From Rhypophila decipiens (Eukaryota > Ascomycota > Sordariomycetes > Sordariales > Naviculisporaceae), in contig MU858059.1 of NCBI GenBank assembly GCA_033297075.1, positions 310,001 to 374,000 on the forward strand: a DNA stretch of 64,000 bases, read 5' to 3'. This document shows positions 1-11,188 of this stretch, in pieces. Under the pieces are notes generated by a model. That model saw only the letters and a program-made list of their open reading frames with translations, had not been told where the DNA came from and did not search any database. Made by a program: the position numbers and the translations under genes. Numbering within the stretch: position 1 is the stretch's first letter; the number at the start of each line of letters is the position of its first letter.

Positions 1-1
1 C

Positions 2-85
2 CGGGACGACGACTCTTCTTCCAGCGGGGGACCGGGCGCTATTCCCGACGATGAGATGGATAATCATGGTGTGCAGGTGGCTTAA
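2..85 (+). CDS. 3' end of an upstream protein-coding gene (partial)
   Basis: An open frame entering from the left edge encodes about 27 residues and ends at TAA (83-85). The residues are acidic, serine- and glycine-rich (DDDSSSSGG, then PDDEMDN), which suits a disordered C-terminus of a fungal protein. The family cannot be told from so little. It may equally be a chance frame, since only 84 bases are visible and no upstream exon can be checked. Confidence 0.4.
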   Translation, partial: RDDDSSSSGGPGAIPDDEMDNHGVQVA

Positions 86-2187
86 ATGGCGAAACTAGTG
101 ATAAGAAATTAACAGCAGGCCAGATGGCGGCCATGGCGTTCGCACAAGCAGCCGAGGAGATCATGGCGAAGAATAAAATGGATCAGGTATCAGGACCGAG
201 AGGTACTAGGAGATATGATGTCAGTAGTGCCGAGATAATGATACCGGTGGTAAGAGTCAGCACCCAGACCGGGCAGGGAGGGCACGTCAAGGAACAAGAA
301 CATGAGCAAATCCAAAGAGCCTCTCGTCGTCGACGGAGAAGCCTAAGTAGTTAGTTGCAGCTGTTAACATACCTCAGACTTGCGTTTAATCGGCTGACCC
401 TGTGCTGTTGTCATTGGCCACTACAAGAACAGTACATCGAGTCACCACGGAGACGATGATTAGTAAGGAACAAAGATGAGGGAGAACGGACAAAACTTCG
501 TAAGTCTAGAGTATCAGACTAACTACCGAGTTCCGTTGGTCTTGGCTCACCAAAGAGGAGAGGATACACGCCCATGAGTTTAACAAAACCCAGAATGACG
601 AGGCGAGCATTCCCATTCCCTTACTTGATGACCTTCTTCCCCAAAAGAAAAAAAAAGTTTTTTTTTATCTTTTTATATATAATGTTGTTGATTTGGCATG
701 TCTCTCAGGCCTCCCAGATTCGCCTTCTCTTGGTGGTAGAGAGACGTTCGTCGCCGGCTCGAGTCCACCAAACTTGTCTGACGATGTACTCTACCACCAA
801 TAACCGGCAAAGACGAAATGAGAGCGATGACAGTTTGTCGATGCGTGCCTGCAACTACTTGTTAGATCGTGAAGGATCGGAAGGCAGCGTAGGAGGTGCA
901 GGCCAGAAAAAGAGGGCACGCTGCCGACGAGAAGAGTTGTGTCGGTGCCATTCGTGGACCAGCAAAGGTTCAAATAACCAGTGATAAAAGAAAGAGCTCC
1001 AGGTCGGAAAAGTCCTGAGCATTCATGGCCCACCCAGGCCCCGGCCATCATCATTAGGTCGTCCGTCGTCCCAACCACACCCATGCCAAAAGCCAATATC
1101 CATACCACCGAAAGGCTTTTCCCCTGCATGACAATCCCAATGCAAGACGTCAACCGCCAAGCACACCGAGACTGGCAATATCGTAACCCCGTGATACCAC
1201 CAAACCACCATACGTCCCAGACCATTCGTCGACTGGTATCTGATTTGCTTCCTGAGGTTGAGATGTGGACGCGGTGATACACATTGCCTCCATCAAAAGA
1301 AATGCGCCTCTTAAAAAGATCTTGAGAAATCTCGCATATCCGGACCGTTGCGCCAGATCCGTCCTCTACTGGTATTAACCGTAGTTACCAGTCCCGAACC
1401 ACACCTGACCCAAACGCCAGCAAACGCCAGATATATGATGCCAAAATAAAAACCGGGCACAGAAGAAAGGAACCACGGGAGCGGTTCCCATTCTCCCAGG
1501 CTCGAAGGAAGAGCAGAAAGAGACAGAAAAGAAAAAAGGCTAGCCCAAAGAGTTAGCCGAACAAAACTAGACGTCGTCAATTCTATTTGTTTCCATCCCA
1601 GTGACCTCCAGCCATCCAATCATGAAATGGTTGTGTGATTCGTGATAAAACACAGTGAGGTGACGCAACAACGCCAGTACACCGCGAGAAGATCTATCCG
1701 TGCAAAGAGCGAGGTTGGGGGTGGTGCGAGGTATCACAAAAAGGATTCCCACCATTGACTTTCCTGTACCCGGGATCAAGTCCCCGCCGAGCTGCCAGAG
1801 AAGATACAATTACTTCCATGTCTGATGTCTATGCCGTGTAAATGCCAGTAGAGGTAGACCGATTGAAGAAAGGTGGAAACCAGTATCGAACGAAATTAAG
1901 GATATGATACAATCGAGAACGTCGCTAAGATTCCACGGCGGCCAGTATCAGATATGAGAGGAAGGGGTGCCGCCCATTACTTTCCGGCGGGGCTGTCGAA
2001 AGGAGTATGGGCTTGTCGTTGAGAAGGGCATCGACAAACGGTGAAAATGGCCTGGTGTAGATGATGCCAGGGAAGATCGTGGAGGCCGCAAATTAATATG
2101 TACAAGCAAATATAAGAGAAGAGAAAAGTCGTTCCATGCACACCATCATCCCCACCGCACCTTCAAGATGCTGAATGGAGGTTATGG
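86..2187. other. Intergenic region, no gene seen
   Basis: About 2.1 kb between the left-edge fragment and the 3' end of DHH1. Open frames here are short, lack family resemblance and overlap on both strands, as expected for non-coding DNA. A homopolymeric stretch (A tract followed directly by a T tract, about 644-672) is the only clear compositional feature. The part nearest 2188 will contain the DHH1 3' UTR. Confidence 0.6.
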
Positions 2188-4022
2188 CTACTGCATCGGT
2201 CCCTGTGGTTGACCTTGAGGACGACCGCCGCGCTGACCCCCGTAATTCTGACGGGGACCTTGACCTTGACCTTGGCCCTGGCCCTGGCCTTGGCCTTGAT
2301 AGCCTCGCCCACGGCCACGGTGGCCAGACGACTGCCCCCGATTACCTTGGTAGCCTCCACGGCCCTGGTTCATCGAGGGCCCTGGGCCGTTCTGCCTGTT
2401 CTGAGTTTGCCATTCTCCTTGACCGGGAAGGGCCTGCCGAGAATGCTGTTGGGGGAACCCTTGAGGTTGAGATTGCTGAGCAGGTGGGTTCTGGGATTGT
2501 TGCTGTTGTAGCTGTTGCTGCTGAGCAGGAGCCTGTTGTTGGCTTTGTTGGCTTTGTTGGCTCTGTTGCTGAGCTTGCTGTTGGTTGTTCGCGACCTTGA
2601 AGTTTGAGATGGGCCGAGGGATCGTCTCGGGGTTCTCGTAAACGTAGAGGCTCTTGTCAATCGTCTGCGGAATGGCCTGGATTTCTGTGCCGAGATCGCG
2701 CTCGATGTTGTACAGGTTGAACCGGTCGTCCCAGTTGATCAGGTTAATGGCCAGACCAAGATGGCCATAACGACCAGATCGACCGATACGATGGAGGTAC
2801 GTCTCGGCGTTCTTGGGGAAGTCAAAGTTGATGACAACATTGACGGCTTGGATATCGATACCGCGGGTGAGGAGGTCCGAACACACCAGGTTGCGGCAAA
2901 CACCATTGCGGAAATCGTGAAAGACACGGTTGCGGGCCTGCTGGGCCATCTTGGCGTGACTGTAGAAGCACGAGTATCCAAGCTCGGTGATCTTCTTGGC
3001 GAGCAGCTCAACACGGTTGGTCGAGTTGCAAAAGATGATGGACTGATTGATCTGGAGCTTGCTGAACAAGGTGTTCAGGCAGTGGACCTTTTGCTTCTCC
3101 TCCACGAAGGCATAGTACTGGGTGATACCGCGCAAGGTGAGCTCGTCCATGAGGTTGATCTCGTACGGGCTCACCATGTTCTTGTCGGAAAAGTCCTTGA
3201 CAGAGAGAGGGAAAGTGGCTGAGAACAACATGACCTGGCGGTCTTTGGGGTGAAACTGGAGCAGCTGTTCGATGACGGGGGTGAACTCAACCGAGAGAAG
3301 CTTGTCAGCTTCATCCATGATAAACATGGGACATTCGCTCAGATCCGCAACTTGCTTTCCAGCCAAGTCTAGGATTCTGCCAGGCGTTCCAACAACGATG
3401 TGAACCGGGTCCTGGAGACGAACGATGTCGTCGCGGAGACCTGTTCCACCAGTGGTGACCATTACGTTGACACCGAGATGCTTGCCGAGGGTTTTGCAGA
3501 CCTGAGAGGTTTGCATGGCAAGCTCTCTGGTGGGGACGAGGATGAGACATTGGATCTTTGGTATTTTGGGGTTGATCTTTTCGAGTGCGGGAATGACGAA
3601 TGCTGCCGTTTTGCCAGTGCCGTTTTTTGCGCGTGCGAGGATATCTCTACCAGTGAGGGCGACGGGGATGCTTTCTTCTTGAATCGGGGAAGGTTTTTCG
3701 TAGCCGGCTTCGAATATACCCATCAGCAAGTCGCGCTTGAGCTGAAAATCTTCGAATTCCAGTCCTTTCGTGTTTGTAACATCCTAAGCGGTTTGACAGG
3801 TTAGTTCCGAGCGGCCATTGTTTTATTTCCTCAAGCAAGCATGCCTACCTCTGTCTGGTGTCTTGTGTCTCTGGCCGGCAGTTTGAGTTCTTTCTTCCAA
3901 TCGTCGGGCCCGGGAGCATCACTATCTCTCGTTAGCAAACTTGGCCCTGGATCTGCATGCGAACAGCGGGGTACTCACCTCAACGTGGACGCCTTCAGCT
4001 TCTCTACGAGATGGTCTGTCAT
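2188..4022 (-). CDS. DHH1: DHH1, DEAD-box RNA helicase of mRNA decapping and P-bodies
   Basis: Three exons on the minus strand: 4022-3979, 3921-3849 and 3783-2188. The introns are 57 and 65 bp, with branch points TGCTAAC and ACTAAC, and give a 570-residue protein. Motif I AKNGTGKT is at about 91-98, PTRELA at 123-128, TPGR at 172-175, DEAD at 196-199, SAT at 227-229, and HRIGRSGR lies in the second RecA lobe. The N-terminal [13 protein letters not shown] and [13 protein letters not shown] segments are typical of the Dhh1/DDX6/Me31B family, which represses translation and activates decapping in cytoplasmic P-bodies. The tail after about residue 430 is glutamine-rich and then GQ/RG-rich, a low-complexity extension usual in filamentous fungi and likely to help condensate formation (inference). 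The first two exons are only 44 and 73 nt and would be missed by simple open-frame calling. Family assignment is secure. Confidence 0.95.
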
Positions 4023-4605
4023 TTTGATCGGTCAGGCAATTGCCGTAATTTTTAGTTGTTTGTTGGGTTGTGATGGAGAGGTGGCGTCGATCTTGGCTGT
4101 GAAATAGATCGGGATGTATTGGGGAGGAGAGGCTCGTGGAGTCGTAGAGTCGTGGAGAGCAGTGGGAAAGTGATTTCGTGGTAGGAGAGGCGCTATAACA
4201 CTCGCGTCATAACCCGTGAAAAAGAGGTGGTAATCGTTGTGGGCGGTGACGGGTGTGCAACACCCGTTCTGTGGGGGAAGACGAGTTCGTGGTAGACGTC
4301 GGATTGCAAATTGCAGGAGAGTCGGTCAAGAGTGGGAGGATGCGGGTGGAAGGGCAAGGAAGCTCGTCCCGAGTCGTCGAGTGGTAACAGGGAAGCCTGA
4401 CGAGGTTTCTTGGGGAATAATTTGAGAGCCTGTTTGTCGTGGCAGTTCGTTTGGTTTCGCGATCAGTCAATCTTCTCGTAGCGCGCGGTGAATTTGTTTG
4501 TTGGTATGAAGCGGGGCAAAATTGGTAAAGGCAGCAGGGCTGTGGTGTCGACTTTGTGAGGTCGAAAAATTGTCTCCTCCGTCAACGAGGTGCTGTTTTT
4601 GGGCG

Positions 4606-4613
4606 TCACGTGA
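4606..4613. promoter_or_regulatory. Palindromic TCACGTGA E-box in the DHH1/J-protein divergent promoter
   Basis: The 909 bp between the DHH1 start (4022) and the J-domain start (4932) contain no gene and must hold both promoters. This perfect 8-bp palindrome is the consensus for Cbf1/CPF1-like or other bHLH factors. It lies 319 bp upstream of the J-protein start and 584 bp from DHH1. Function is inferred from the motif only. Confidence 0.4.
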
Positions 4614-4931
4614 GCTTCGAACCCCCTAGCAACTTGTGACCCTGGGCCGCTAGAACCAACCAGGACTCCCCACTGTTCCGTCCCCTCCGCTAGTGCAGGT
4701 GGTGGTCCGTGGCCCAGCATTTGCCGGTTGTTTCCGCCTTTGAATTGGTGCGGGGCCCTGAAGCTTGCTTGTGAACTGTGAATTGCGATCTGGATACCCG
4801 CATCGAGATGGACCATCGGATCTCGCGCCGTTGCTCACATTATCATCTACTCCCCGCAACTATCTCCATGTCGACATGGTCCTCGTTTCCTTGCGAGACC
4901 ATTGGAAAATGACCTTTGCCTTTCTCCCGAT

Positions 4932-5816
4932 ATGAGAGCCAAGAAACCAGCGGCCGCTTTCTGCTCAGGCAACTTGAACGGCCTGCGCTCATGGACGATA
5001 ACGTCATCGAATCAGCCCTGGCGTTCGACCACTGCTAAAACATCCCACTCTGCCCGACATTACGCTTCCGTCCAGCACCATGATAAGCAAGACAAAGAAT
5101 TGCCGGGCGACGGTAAATTGAAGCACAATGCCGAGCTCCGTTGGCCATTGAGCCCTAATCCGACACCCTACGAGATCTTCAACCTCCCCAAGGATTCTCC
5201 GTACAACAAGCGGCGGTTCTACCAACTTGTGATGCTCTATCACCCGGATCGGCACCACCATACGTCCCACGACGGCATATCCCACCTCACCAAGCTTGAT
5301 CGCTACCGACTCGTCGTCAGCGCGAATCACATCCTCAGCAACCCCGAGAAGCGCCGGCAGTACGACCTACATGGCACAGGTTGGGGAACGCAGGATTTGC
5401 GTGCTCGGTACCGCTCGGCCGACCGGGCCTGGCATCAAGAGGCGGGAAACGCAAGCATGAATGCCACATGGGAAGACTGGGACCGGTGGTACCAAGAGCG
5501 GGACGGGGTAAAGCAGGAGACCGTGTTCATGTCGAATGGCCTGTTTGCCACCGTGCTCGTCGTTTTTGTGTTTATAGGCCTTTGGGGAGAAGTCACAAGG
5601 GCAGGGAAACGGTCTGCCGCGATACTTGCTGCACACGATGAGCAGCTCGCCGCAATCAGCCGGCAACTGCGTGAGCGGCAAGCCCACATGACAGGCCTGA
5701 CCAAGGACGATAGGGTACAAAGGTTCTTGAGACAGCGAGATGGCTGGCAGCCCGAGCAGGCCAGCCATGTTCCAGTACCAGTGCAAGGAGAAGCGGGCCC
5801 AAAAGAGCCACGCTGA
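4932..5816 (+). CDS. Mitochondrial-type J-domain membrane protein (JID1-like)
   Basis: Intronless, 294 residues from the first ATG in the open frame; the frame extends a little further upstream but without an ATG. The N-terminus is rich in Arg, Lys, Ser and Ala and nearly free of acidic residues, consistent with a mitochondrial presequence. A J domain spans about 78-147, with YEIFNLP at its start and the diagnostic HPD at 104-106, so it should stimulate an Hsp70 ATPase. A single hydrophobic segment (GLFATVLVVFVFIGLW, about 203-218) is followed by a basic, possibly coiled C-terminal region. There is no Gly/Phe region or zinc finger, so this is a class III J protein, and the layout resembles yeast Jid1 of mitochondria. 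The partner Hsp70 is not shown by the sequence. It is divergent from DHH1. Confidence 0.8.
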   Translation: MRAKKPAAAFCSGNLNGLRSWTITSSNQPWRSTTAKTSHSARHYASVQHHDKQDKELPGDGKLKHNAELRWPLSPNPTPYEIFNLPKDSPYNKRRFYQLVMLYHPDRHHHTSHDGISHLTKLDRYRLVVSANHILSNPEKRRQYDLHGTGWGTQDLRARYRSADRAWHQEAGNASMNATWEDWDRWYQERDGVKQETVFMSNGLFATVLVVFVFIGLWGEVTRAGKRSAAILAAHDEQLAAISRQLRERQAHMTGLTKDDRVQRFLRQRDGWQPEQASHVPVPVQGEAGPKEPR

Positions 5817-6654
5817 TCAAATTGTGTCAAGGAACGGATTTTCTGTAAGATTGTTGTGAAGACCGCTGAGCAGCTCATGGACATAACGAACTTGCTTTTG
5901 GAAACAAGATTTGGACGATAGCAAGCCTCAAAGATTATCAAGCCGAGGTCTTGCTGACAGGGTCAGGACCTACAAGTTTGCATGCCTTTCTTTCTTGGGT
6001 CTCTTCCCAGGGTTAATGAGAGTGGTCAAGCATTCATATCAATGTGTCTTTGCTTACAGCAGCTGCGTGGCCTTTTGCTCTCAATGCTCAGCCGCAGCGA
6101 TGTCGAACCAAAAGATCACGAAAGTCAGCCAAGGATGAGCACTTGATTGTGGATGAAACTGCCACCCAGTCTGGGCCACATGAGGCACCTGTAAATACGA
6201 ATCAGATAAGATACCGAACACGGGCAGATACTTACAGCGTATTTGTTGAGATACCGGCAAGTACCGTAGTCTGACCGTAAATCGACACCGAGAACTGATG
6301 ACTCAACCATAGTGTGTGAAGTGGATCTCATGTCGGAGCGGTCCAAGGTCACCGAAAATCAGTGGTCGTGAGGAGTCGGCAGGTTTGGCGCGACAGGGAA
6401 GTCGCGTCTGTCGGCGTCTGGGGTCCGATGTTTGGCCCCACTTACCGGAATTGGAAACAAACAAACAAAAAGGGGACATCTCCGTTCATCCCCGATTGTG
6501 GGGGAGGACAGGAACAGGAGGAAATTCCAATCGCTGCAAGGTAACACAATCGCAACTACTTGGACTCGGTTTTCTTTTTGTTTGAGCCATTCCATGCAAT
6601 CATCATCATCGTGCATCATCAAAAAGTTTGGCCTTCCTGGACTGAGGATACATC
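5817..6654. other. Intergenic region between two plus-strand genes
   Basis: About 840 bp with no supported gene. It should contain the 3' UTR of the J-domain gene and the promoter of the coiled-coil gene. No clear TATA box or repeat was seen. Confidence 0.5.
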
Positions 6655-8922
6655 ATGGCCGACGATTCGCACCTGCCCATCGCGGTCAGGCGCACGCGGC
6701 GGAGTAGCGCCGGTCCACTCAGAGATCGTACAGATGCAACAGATTCCACCAAAGCATGCGTCCCAAGCCCGGCCGCTTCCCTGACATCGACCCCAAAGAA
6801 ATCAAAGAAGCGCGTGCGATTCTCTGACCCAGGACCGATTCTCGCCAATCTGGATGATGAGGATCTCTCGACCGGTCTCACCCCTATTATTCGGCGCGCA
6901 TCCCTCTCATCTCGCAAGAAGAGACGGCATTCGACCCCATTGCGCCACTCAACGACACCCAGCTCAGCAAGCGGAATTGGCATTCCTTCTCATGATGGCC
7001 AGGGCTCACCGTTCAGTGGCGAGGTCCACTTTCTCCCTCTGCGACAAGTCCTGGATGGTCGGGTAAAGCGGCGCATCAGACGCAACGGCCTCAGTGAAGA
7101 AATGAACGTCATCACCGCCGAGAAGAAGCGACTGGCTCAAGAGACCAAAGCGGAAATCGAACGGCTCAAGGCCGAGTTGGCGGAGAAGGACGATGAGATT
7201 CATAGGCTGCATGATGAGACAGTGATGATCGACTCGGAGAGAGTATGGGAACTCGAGCAGCAAGTAGCGGCGCTCAAGAGGGAGCTGGCAAGTCGATCCG
7301 GGGTGCAGCAGCAGCAAATCCCACTCAGCCCAGCATTTGAATGGACTGCGGTCGCCAGAGATCCCTTCTCTGACGACTTTATGGACCTTGATGCGCCCTC
7401 TGAGGCAGACACTGAAGCCTTTGGCGAGGAGACCATGGCAGAGTTACTCTGTAGCACGCCGACCCGCCGCGCTCGAGACTCGTTCCCTACACCGCCAACC
7501 ACGAGTCCCCCGCGTATGCTCGCGACGCCATGCACAAGATCATCTCCATCACAAAAACACGTCAGTGTCCAAGCAGCTCTTCCAGATCCTGAGAAGCAGC
7601 GATTGGAACTGGAGCTGGCCTCGCTGAAACTCGAAATATCAAAACTGACCACCACTCTCGAGTCCTACTCATCTCTCACCACACGGATTGCTGATAAACT
7701 CGGCCCTTACTCTCCACACCCTGATTCTCCGCTCGAGGAGCCACATTCAGATCTTGAATCACGACTGAGGGCAGTCCTCCAATTACTCTCCGACCGCACT
7801 GCCGCCCTCTCCGAGCTCAGCTCGTCCCTAGCAGGTCTCGGTTTCCCGGGCTCAGACGCCTCGGAAGTCATCACCTCCATCTCTAGCGCCTTCCGAACCG
7901 CACGTCTCGAGCTCGAGTACCTCACCCCGGGGGAGGTTTCTCTCCCGCTCACCGCGGCGGGAGCAGCAGTCTTGGACCTCCTCCTCACCCGCCTCCGCGA
8001 GCTGGGCAAGAAGAGCAAGGAAGCAGAAGAGACGATAGACGAGTACCACTCTATCGAGCTGTCCCTCCGTCAGCAGCTCGGCGCGCGCGTGGATGCCATG
8101 GACGAGCTCAAGAAGGACATTTCCACTCTGCAAGCCGATAACTCGAAAAAGGACTCCCAAATCATCGAGCTAGAAGTTGGCCTGGAACGTCTCAAAGGCG
8201 CAGTGAGCCGGTATACCCGTGACGTAGCCGAGCTAGAGACACTGGTCCAGAAGATGGAGGACGAACTCGCCACATGCAATACCTCGCGCGAAAAGCAGAG
8301 AATCACAATCCAGCGTCAAGACGAACAACTCGCTGCAATGTCTGAGCAGCTAGAGCACAAGTTGTCCTCTGCAGCAGAGCAAACATCCTCTCTCCGGACT
8401 GAACTCGCCTCTGTCCAGGACGCGCACCAAGCAGCCCTTTCAAACCACACAAGCGAGATGATCAAATTGAATAAATCCCACGGTTCAGCGCTCGCCTTGC
8501 GCGACGCGCGGGTGGCGGAGCTGAGGTTGGAGATCGACCGTGTCAATTCGTCGTTGCGCTCTGCCCACGAGATGATTCGTCAATTGCGGGTTGATAATTC
8601 CCGATTGGCGGGGGAGAATGGTAATCTTATGGCAAAGGTCGAGATGGAGAGGGGCAAGGCCAAGGAGGTGATTGATTGTATGAGGGACGAGTTGAAGAGG
8701 GTTGTAAGGCTTGGTGAGAGTTTCTCGGTTGATGGTGATGAACCTGCCAGTGCTGGGGCTGGAAAGGCTGTGGCTACTGCTGGGACACCTAGTGGTTTGT
8801 TGTCCGGGGAGTTAGGCAAGAAGAGGGGCAGCTCCGTGTCCTTGTCCGCGTCGAGGAAGAAGAGGAGGTGTGATAGTGGGCTTGGGTTTTTGGATGAGGA
8901 GGAGGTGGATGTTGAGGTTTGA
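6655..8922 (+). CDS. Large coiled-coil protein of unknown function
   Basis: Intronless, 755 residues. The first 110 residues are basic and Ser/Thr-Pro-rich, with two short motifs, KKRVRFSDPGP (about 51-61) and TPIIRRASL. Coiled-coil-type heptads rich in Glu, Lys, Leu and Gln follow at about 150-220, 300-350 and, more continuously, 450-690. The C-terminus has a basic RKKRR patch that could serve in nuclear localisation, then an acidic end (DEEEVDVEV). No enzymatic motif is visible. The RVRFSDPG type of motif recurs in uncharacterised fungal proteins. A structural or scaffolding role (nuclear, spindle or septal) is possible but not shown. I do not recognise a named orthologue. It converges on the LrgB-like gene, with only 257 bp between stop codons. 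Confidence 0.75.
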   Translation: MADDSHLPIAVRRTRRSSAGPLRDRTDATDSTKACVPSPAASLTSTPKKSKKRVRFSDPGPILANLDDEDLSTGLTPIIRRASLSSRKKRRHSTPLRHSTTPSSASGIGIPSHDGQGSPFSGEVHFLPLRQVLDGRVKRRIRRNGLSEEMNVITAEKKRLAQETKAEIERLKAELAEKDDEIHRLHDETVMIDSERVWELEQQVAALKRELASRSGVQQQQIPLSPAFEWTAVARDPFSDDFMDLDAPSEADTEAFGEETMAELLCSTPTRRARDSFPTPPTTSPPRMLATPCTRSSPSQKHVSVQAALPDPEKQRLELELASLKLEISKLTTTLESYSSLTTRIADKLGPYSPHPDSPLEEPHSDLESRLRAVLQLLSDRTAALSELSSSLAGLGFPGSDASEVITSISSAFRTARLELEYLTPGEVSLPLTAAGAAVLDLLLTRLRELGKKSKEAEETIDEYHSIELSLRQQLGARVDAMDELKKDISTLQADNSKKDSQIIELEVGLERLKGAVSRYTRDVAELETLVQKMEDELATCNTSREKQRITIQRQDEQLAAMSEQLEHKLSSAAEQTSSLRTELASVQDAHQAALSNHTSEMIKLNKSHGSALALRDARVAELRLEIDRVNSSLRSAHEMIRQLRVDNSRLAGENGNLMAKVEMERGKAKEVIDCMRDELKRVVRLGESFSVDGDEPASAGAGKAVATAGTPSGLLSGELGKKRGSSVSLSASRKKRRCDSGLGFLDEEEVDVEV

Positions 8923-9179
8923 GTGTGGTGTTTCTTTGCTAATAACAGACAGGTACATTGTGTTCTACGACTTTCATCCCTTTCATGTAATATTGGTTAA
9001 CTGTCTTTGGGATAACGGGCAAGGTGGGAGGGGCGTACATGGTCATTGTCTTTTCCTTTGTTCACACATACATACATACCATCTCTTGTCATTAACATCT
9101 CATTTGTAATTAGTCTATCCTTCCTTTCTAAATGAATCTTCTTTTCCAAACATCATATATTTCCTTTGCCAGGTTGTAT

Positions 9180-11188
9180 TCACTTCCCCACCATCGATCT
9201 CACCACATCGCGAATCGCTGGTATAGCAGTGAAGAGAACGGTTATCGTGCCAAACAGGCTCATGGACAAGCTGGATAGCGCCGCAGCACGCGGGTCGGTC
9301 TGTAAGAGGAGAGCAGTAGCTATGGCGGATGAGTTTGCCCCCAGCGTGACTCCCCTTGTCACATAGTCGTCTGTTTCCATGGCATTGTTAGCAATTCCCA
9401 ACAAGGCAAAAATGCAAGGGAAAGGTGCTACTCACCCTCAGGTATCCTCATAAAATCCAACATCCTCCCGCCCACCAGCGCCCCAATAATTCCACTCATG
9501 ATAGCCACCGCCGAAACGGTATTCACGTCCCCGCCCAGATTATCCATCGCCGGACGGGCCAGTGCTAATGTCAAGCTCCTCGCCGCAAACGCAAGTGATC
9601 GCTCGGCCGAGATGCCAATGGCAAAGCACAATACCGGATACGCAAACAACGACCCGATCGACAAGATTATGTTCGGCACGACGATGGAGGTAAAGTGATG
9701 TTTTAGCTCGCGCCGGTAGGTGTACATGGGTAGCGCCAGACTCACGATGCTGGCGTCTAGGATGGTGGCTAGTATATCGCCCGCGCCGGGGCGGATGCTG
9801 GTACCCGAGGACTTTTGGGTCATGGTCGTGCGGGTGCCCTCCCATAGCTGGAGGTATGTCAGGCCTGTTCGGTATTCTTGGAGGGTATCGTTCAGACTTT
9901 TGTTTCGAGTAAGGCCCATGACCCAGAGGGTCATTACGGTTGAAAAGGCAGAGACGAGAACCGGGTGTAGGAATCGCTTCCATGATTGTGGGAGGGTTAG
10001 GGCCATGTAAAAGGAGAGGATGGTCACGCTGAGGTGGAGAGGCATGGCGTAACCCGTCGCATAGTATACTGGCAGGCCGATCAAGAGGCCTACAGCCCCG
10101 TAGACGAACCAGTCGAGCTTGGCAGCTATATAAGTCGCCCATATCTGGGAACGAGGAGGCGGAAGCGGAACCTGTCTGTAGACTGAGGTTCTGGTGGCAC
10201 TTGCGACAGTGTCTGATGGAATGCCAACTGAAAGAATCGGATCCTGGGATGTCTGGCCGAGGTTGAGGATGGTGCTGTTACCGAAGTCAGATGATCCGTG
10301 GTAGAGTGATTGTGGCACCGCAAGGGTGTCCAGGGCGGCGCTGGATGGTATTCTGGAGGGGACCGAACTGTCAGATTCTGGGACGGGCTGGCCTTGGGGG
10401 TCCTGTGGTGTCTGTGGCCGAGTCGTGAGATTGGACATGGGCATTTCGGGCTCGTCGGTGGTGGGCGATGTCCCCAATTCTTCGGCGCGCTCAACATGTG
10501 AGTGGCGCTTGGATGATCCAGTCAGGAGTTGGAGAGATCTCGTCATGTAGGCTGTCAAAGCCATCATGACAATGATGCCGATTACTGTTGTTCATGTCAG
10601 AGTATGTAAACTCAAGGGCCATGGTTGCGCCGTACCGAAAACAGCAATAATCTTGACCACTTCCACAGCTCCTATAGGCGGACTGAGTGGAAGGAGAACG
10701 AATGTTGGGGTGAAAAAGAGGCTGATCCATCGTAACGACCATCCACCCTGTTTCGGTTCTACGATGTTAGAAGGTATGAAGACAAGAAATACACGCAGTT
10801 CAAGCCAGGTCAACGAACCGGAACATCCAAATATTTAGTCAAGGCTTTTGTCCGATGATTGCCCAAGACAAGCTCAGAGAGGAGTAATCCAAAAAAGAGG
10901 AGTATCAAACAGGCGACCGAGGCTGGGAATGACACATGGGCATGCTTGAGGAGGACATCGACAGCAAAAGAAGCCAGTAGCATCAGCGTGATCCCGAACG
11001 GAATTTGGACCCATGATCGAAGGAGGGAATGGCGGGATAATGAAAAGGCCTGTTCATGGTCGTCTCATTTAGCGCTCTGTCCATCAGGATCAATGGGTTC
11101 TTCCTACCAGTTTTAATGAAAGAAGCACATCGGTGGTCACCTCCACAAAAGATCCCCGTCCGGGAGTACTGCGCGGTAGATTGAGCAT
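9180..11188 (-). CDS. LrgA/LrgB-type integral membrane protein (PLGG1/CidB-related)
   Basis: Five exons on the minus strand: 11188-11108, 11049-10815, 10758-10636, 10584-9436 and 9370-9180, giving 592 residues. All exon phases agree; the second intron has an unusual GTTGAC donor. The N-terminal part, about residues 30-155, has four or so membrane segments and an LrgA-like core (SFPASVACLILLFFGLLLSE), then LSPPIGAVEVVKI. A hydrophilic Ser/Thr/Pro-rich linker runs from about 165 to 290. The C-terminal part has LrgB features: a run of helices beginning near LDWFVYGAVGLLIGLPVYY, GDVNTVSAVAIMSGIIGALVG and a final TRGVTLGANSSAIATA. In bacteria LrgA/CidA and LrgB/CidB are separate holin-like proteins. 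In plants the fused form is the plastid glycolate/glycerate transporter PLGG1. The fungal role is unknown to me; transport of small organic acids is an inference. Confidence 0.85.

Noticed and set aside
791..1282. 163-codon minus-strand frame in the left intergenic region
   Set aside because: It overlaps other frames on both strands, has an unstructured Cys/Trp/His-rich composition and no family resemblance.
2175..2600. Plus-strand frames opposite the DHH1 C-terminus
   Set aside because: They mirror the low-complexity Gln/Gly-rich codons of DHH1 and are shadows of it.
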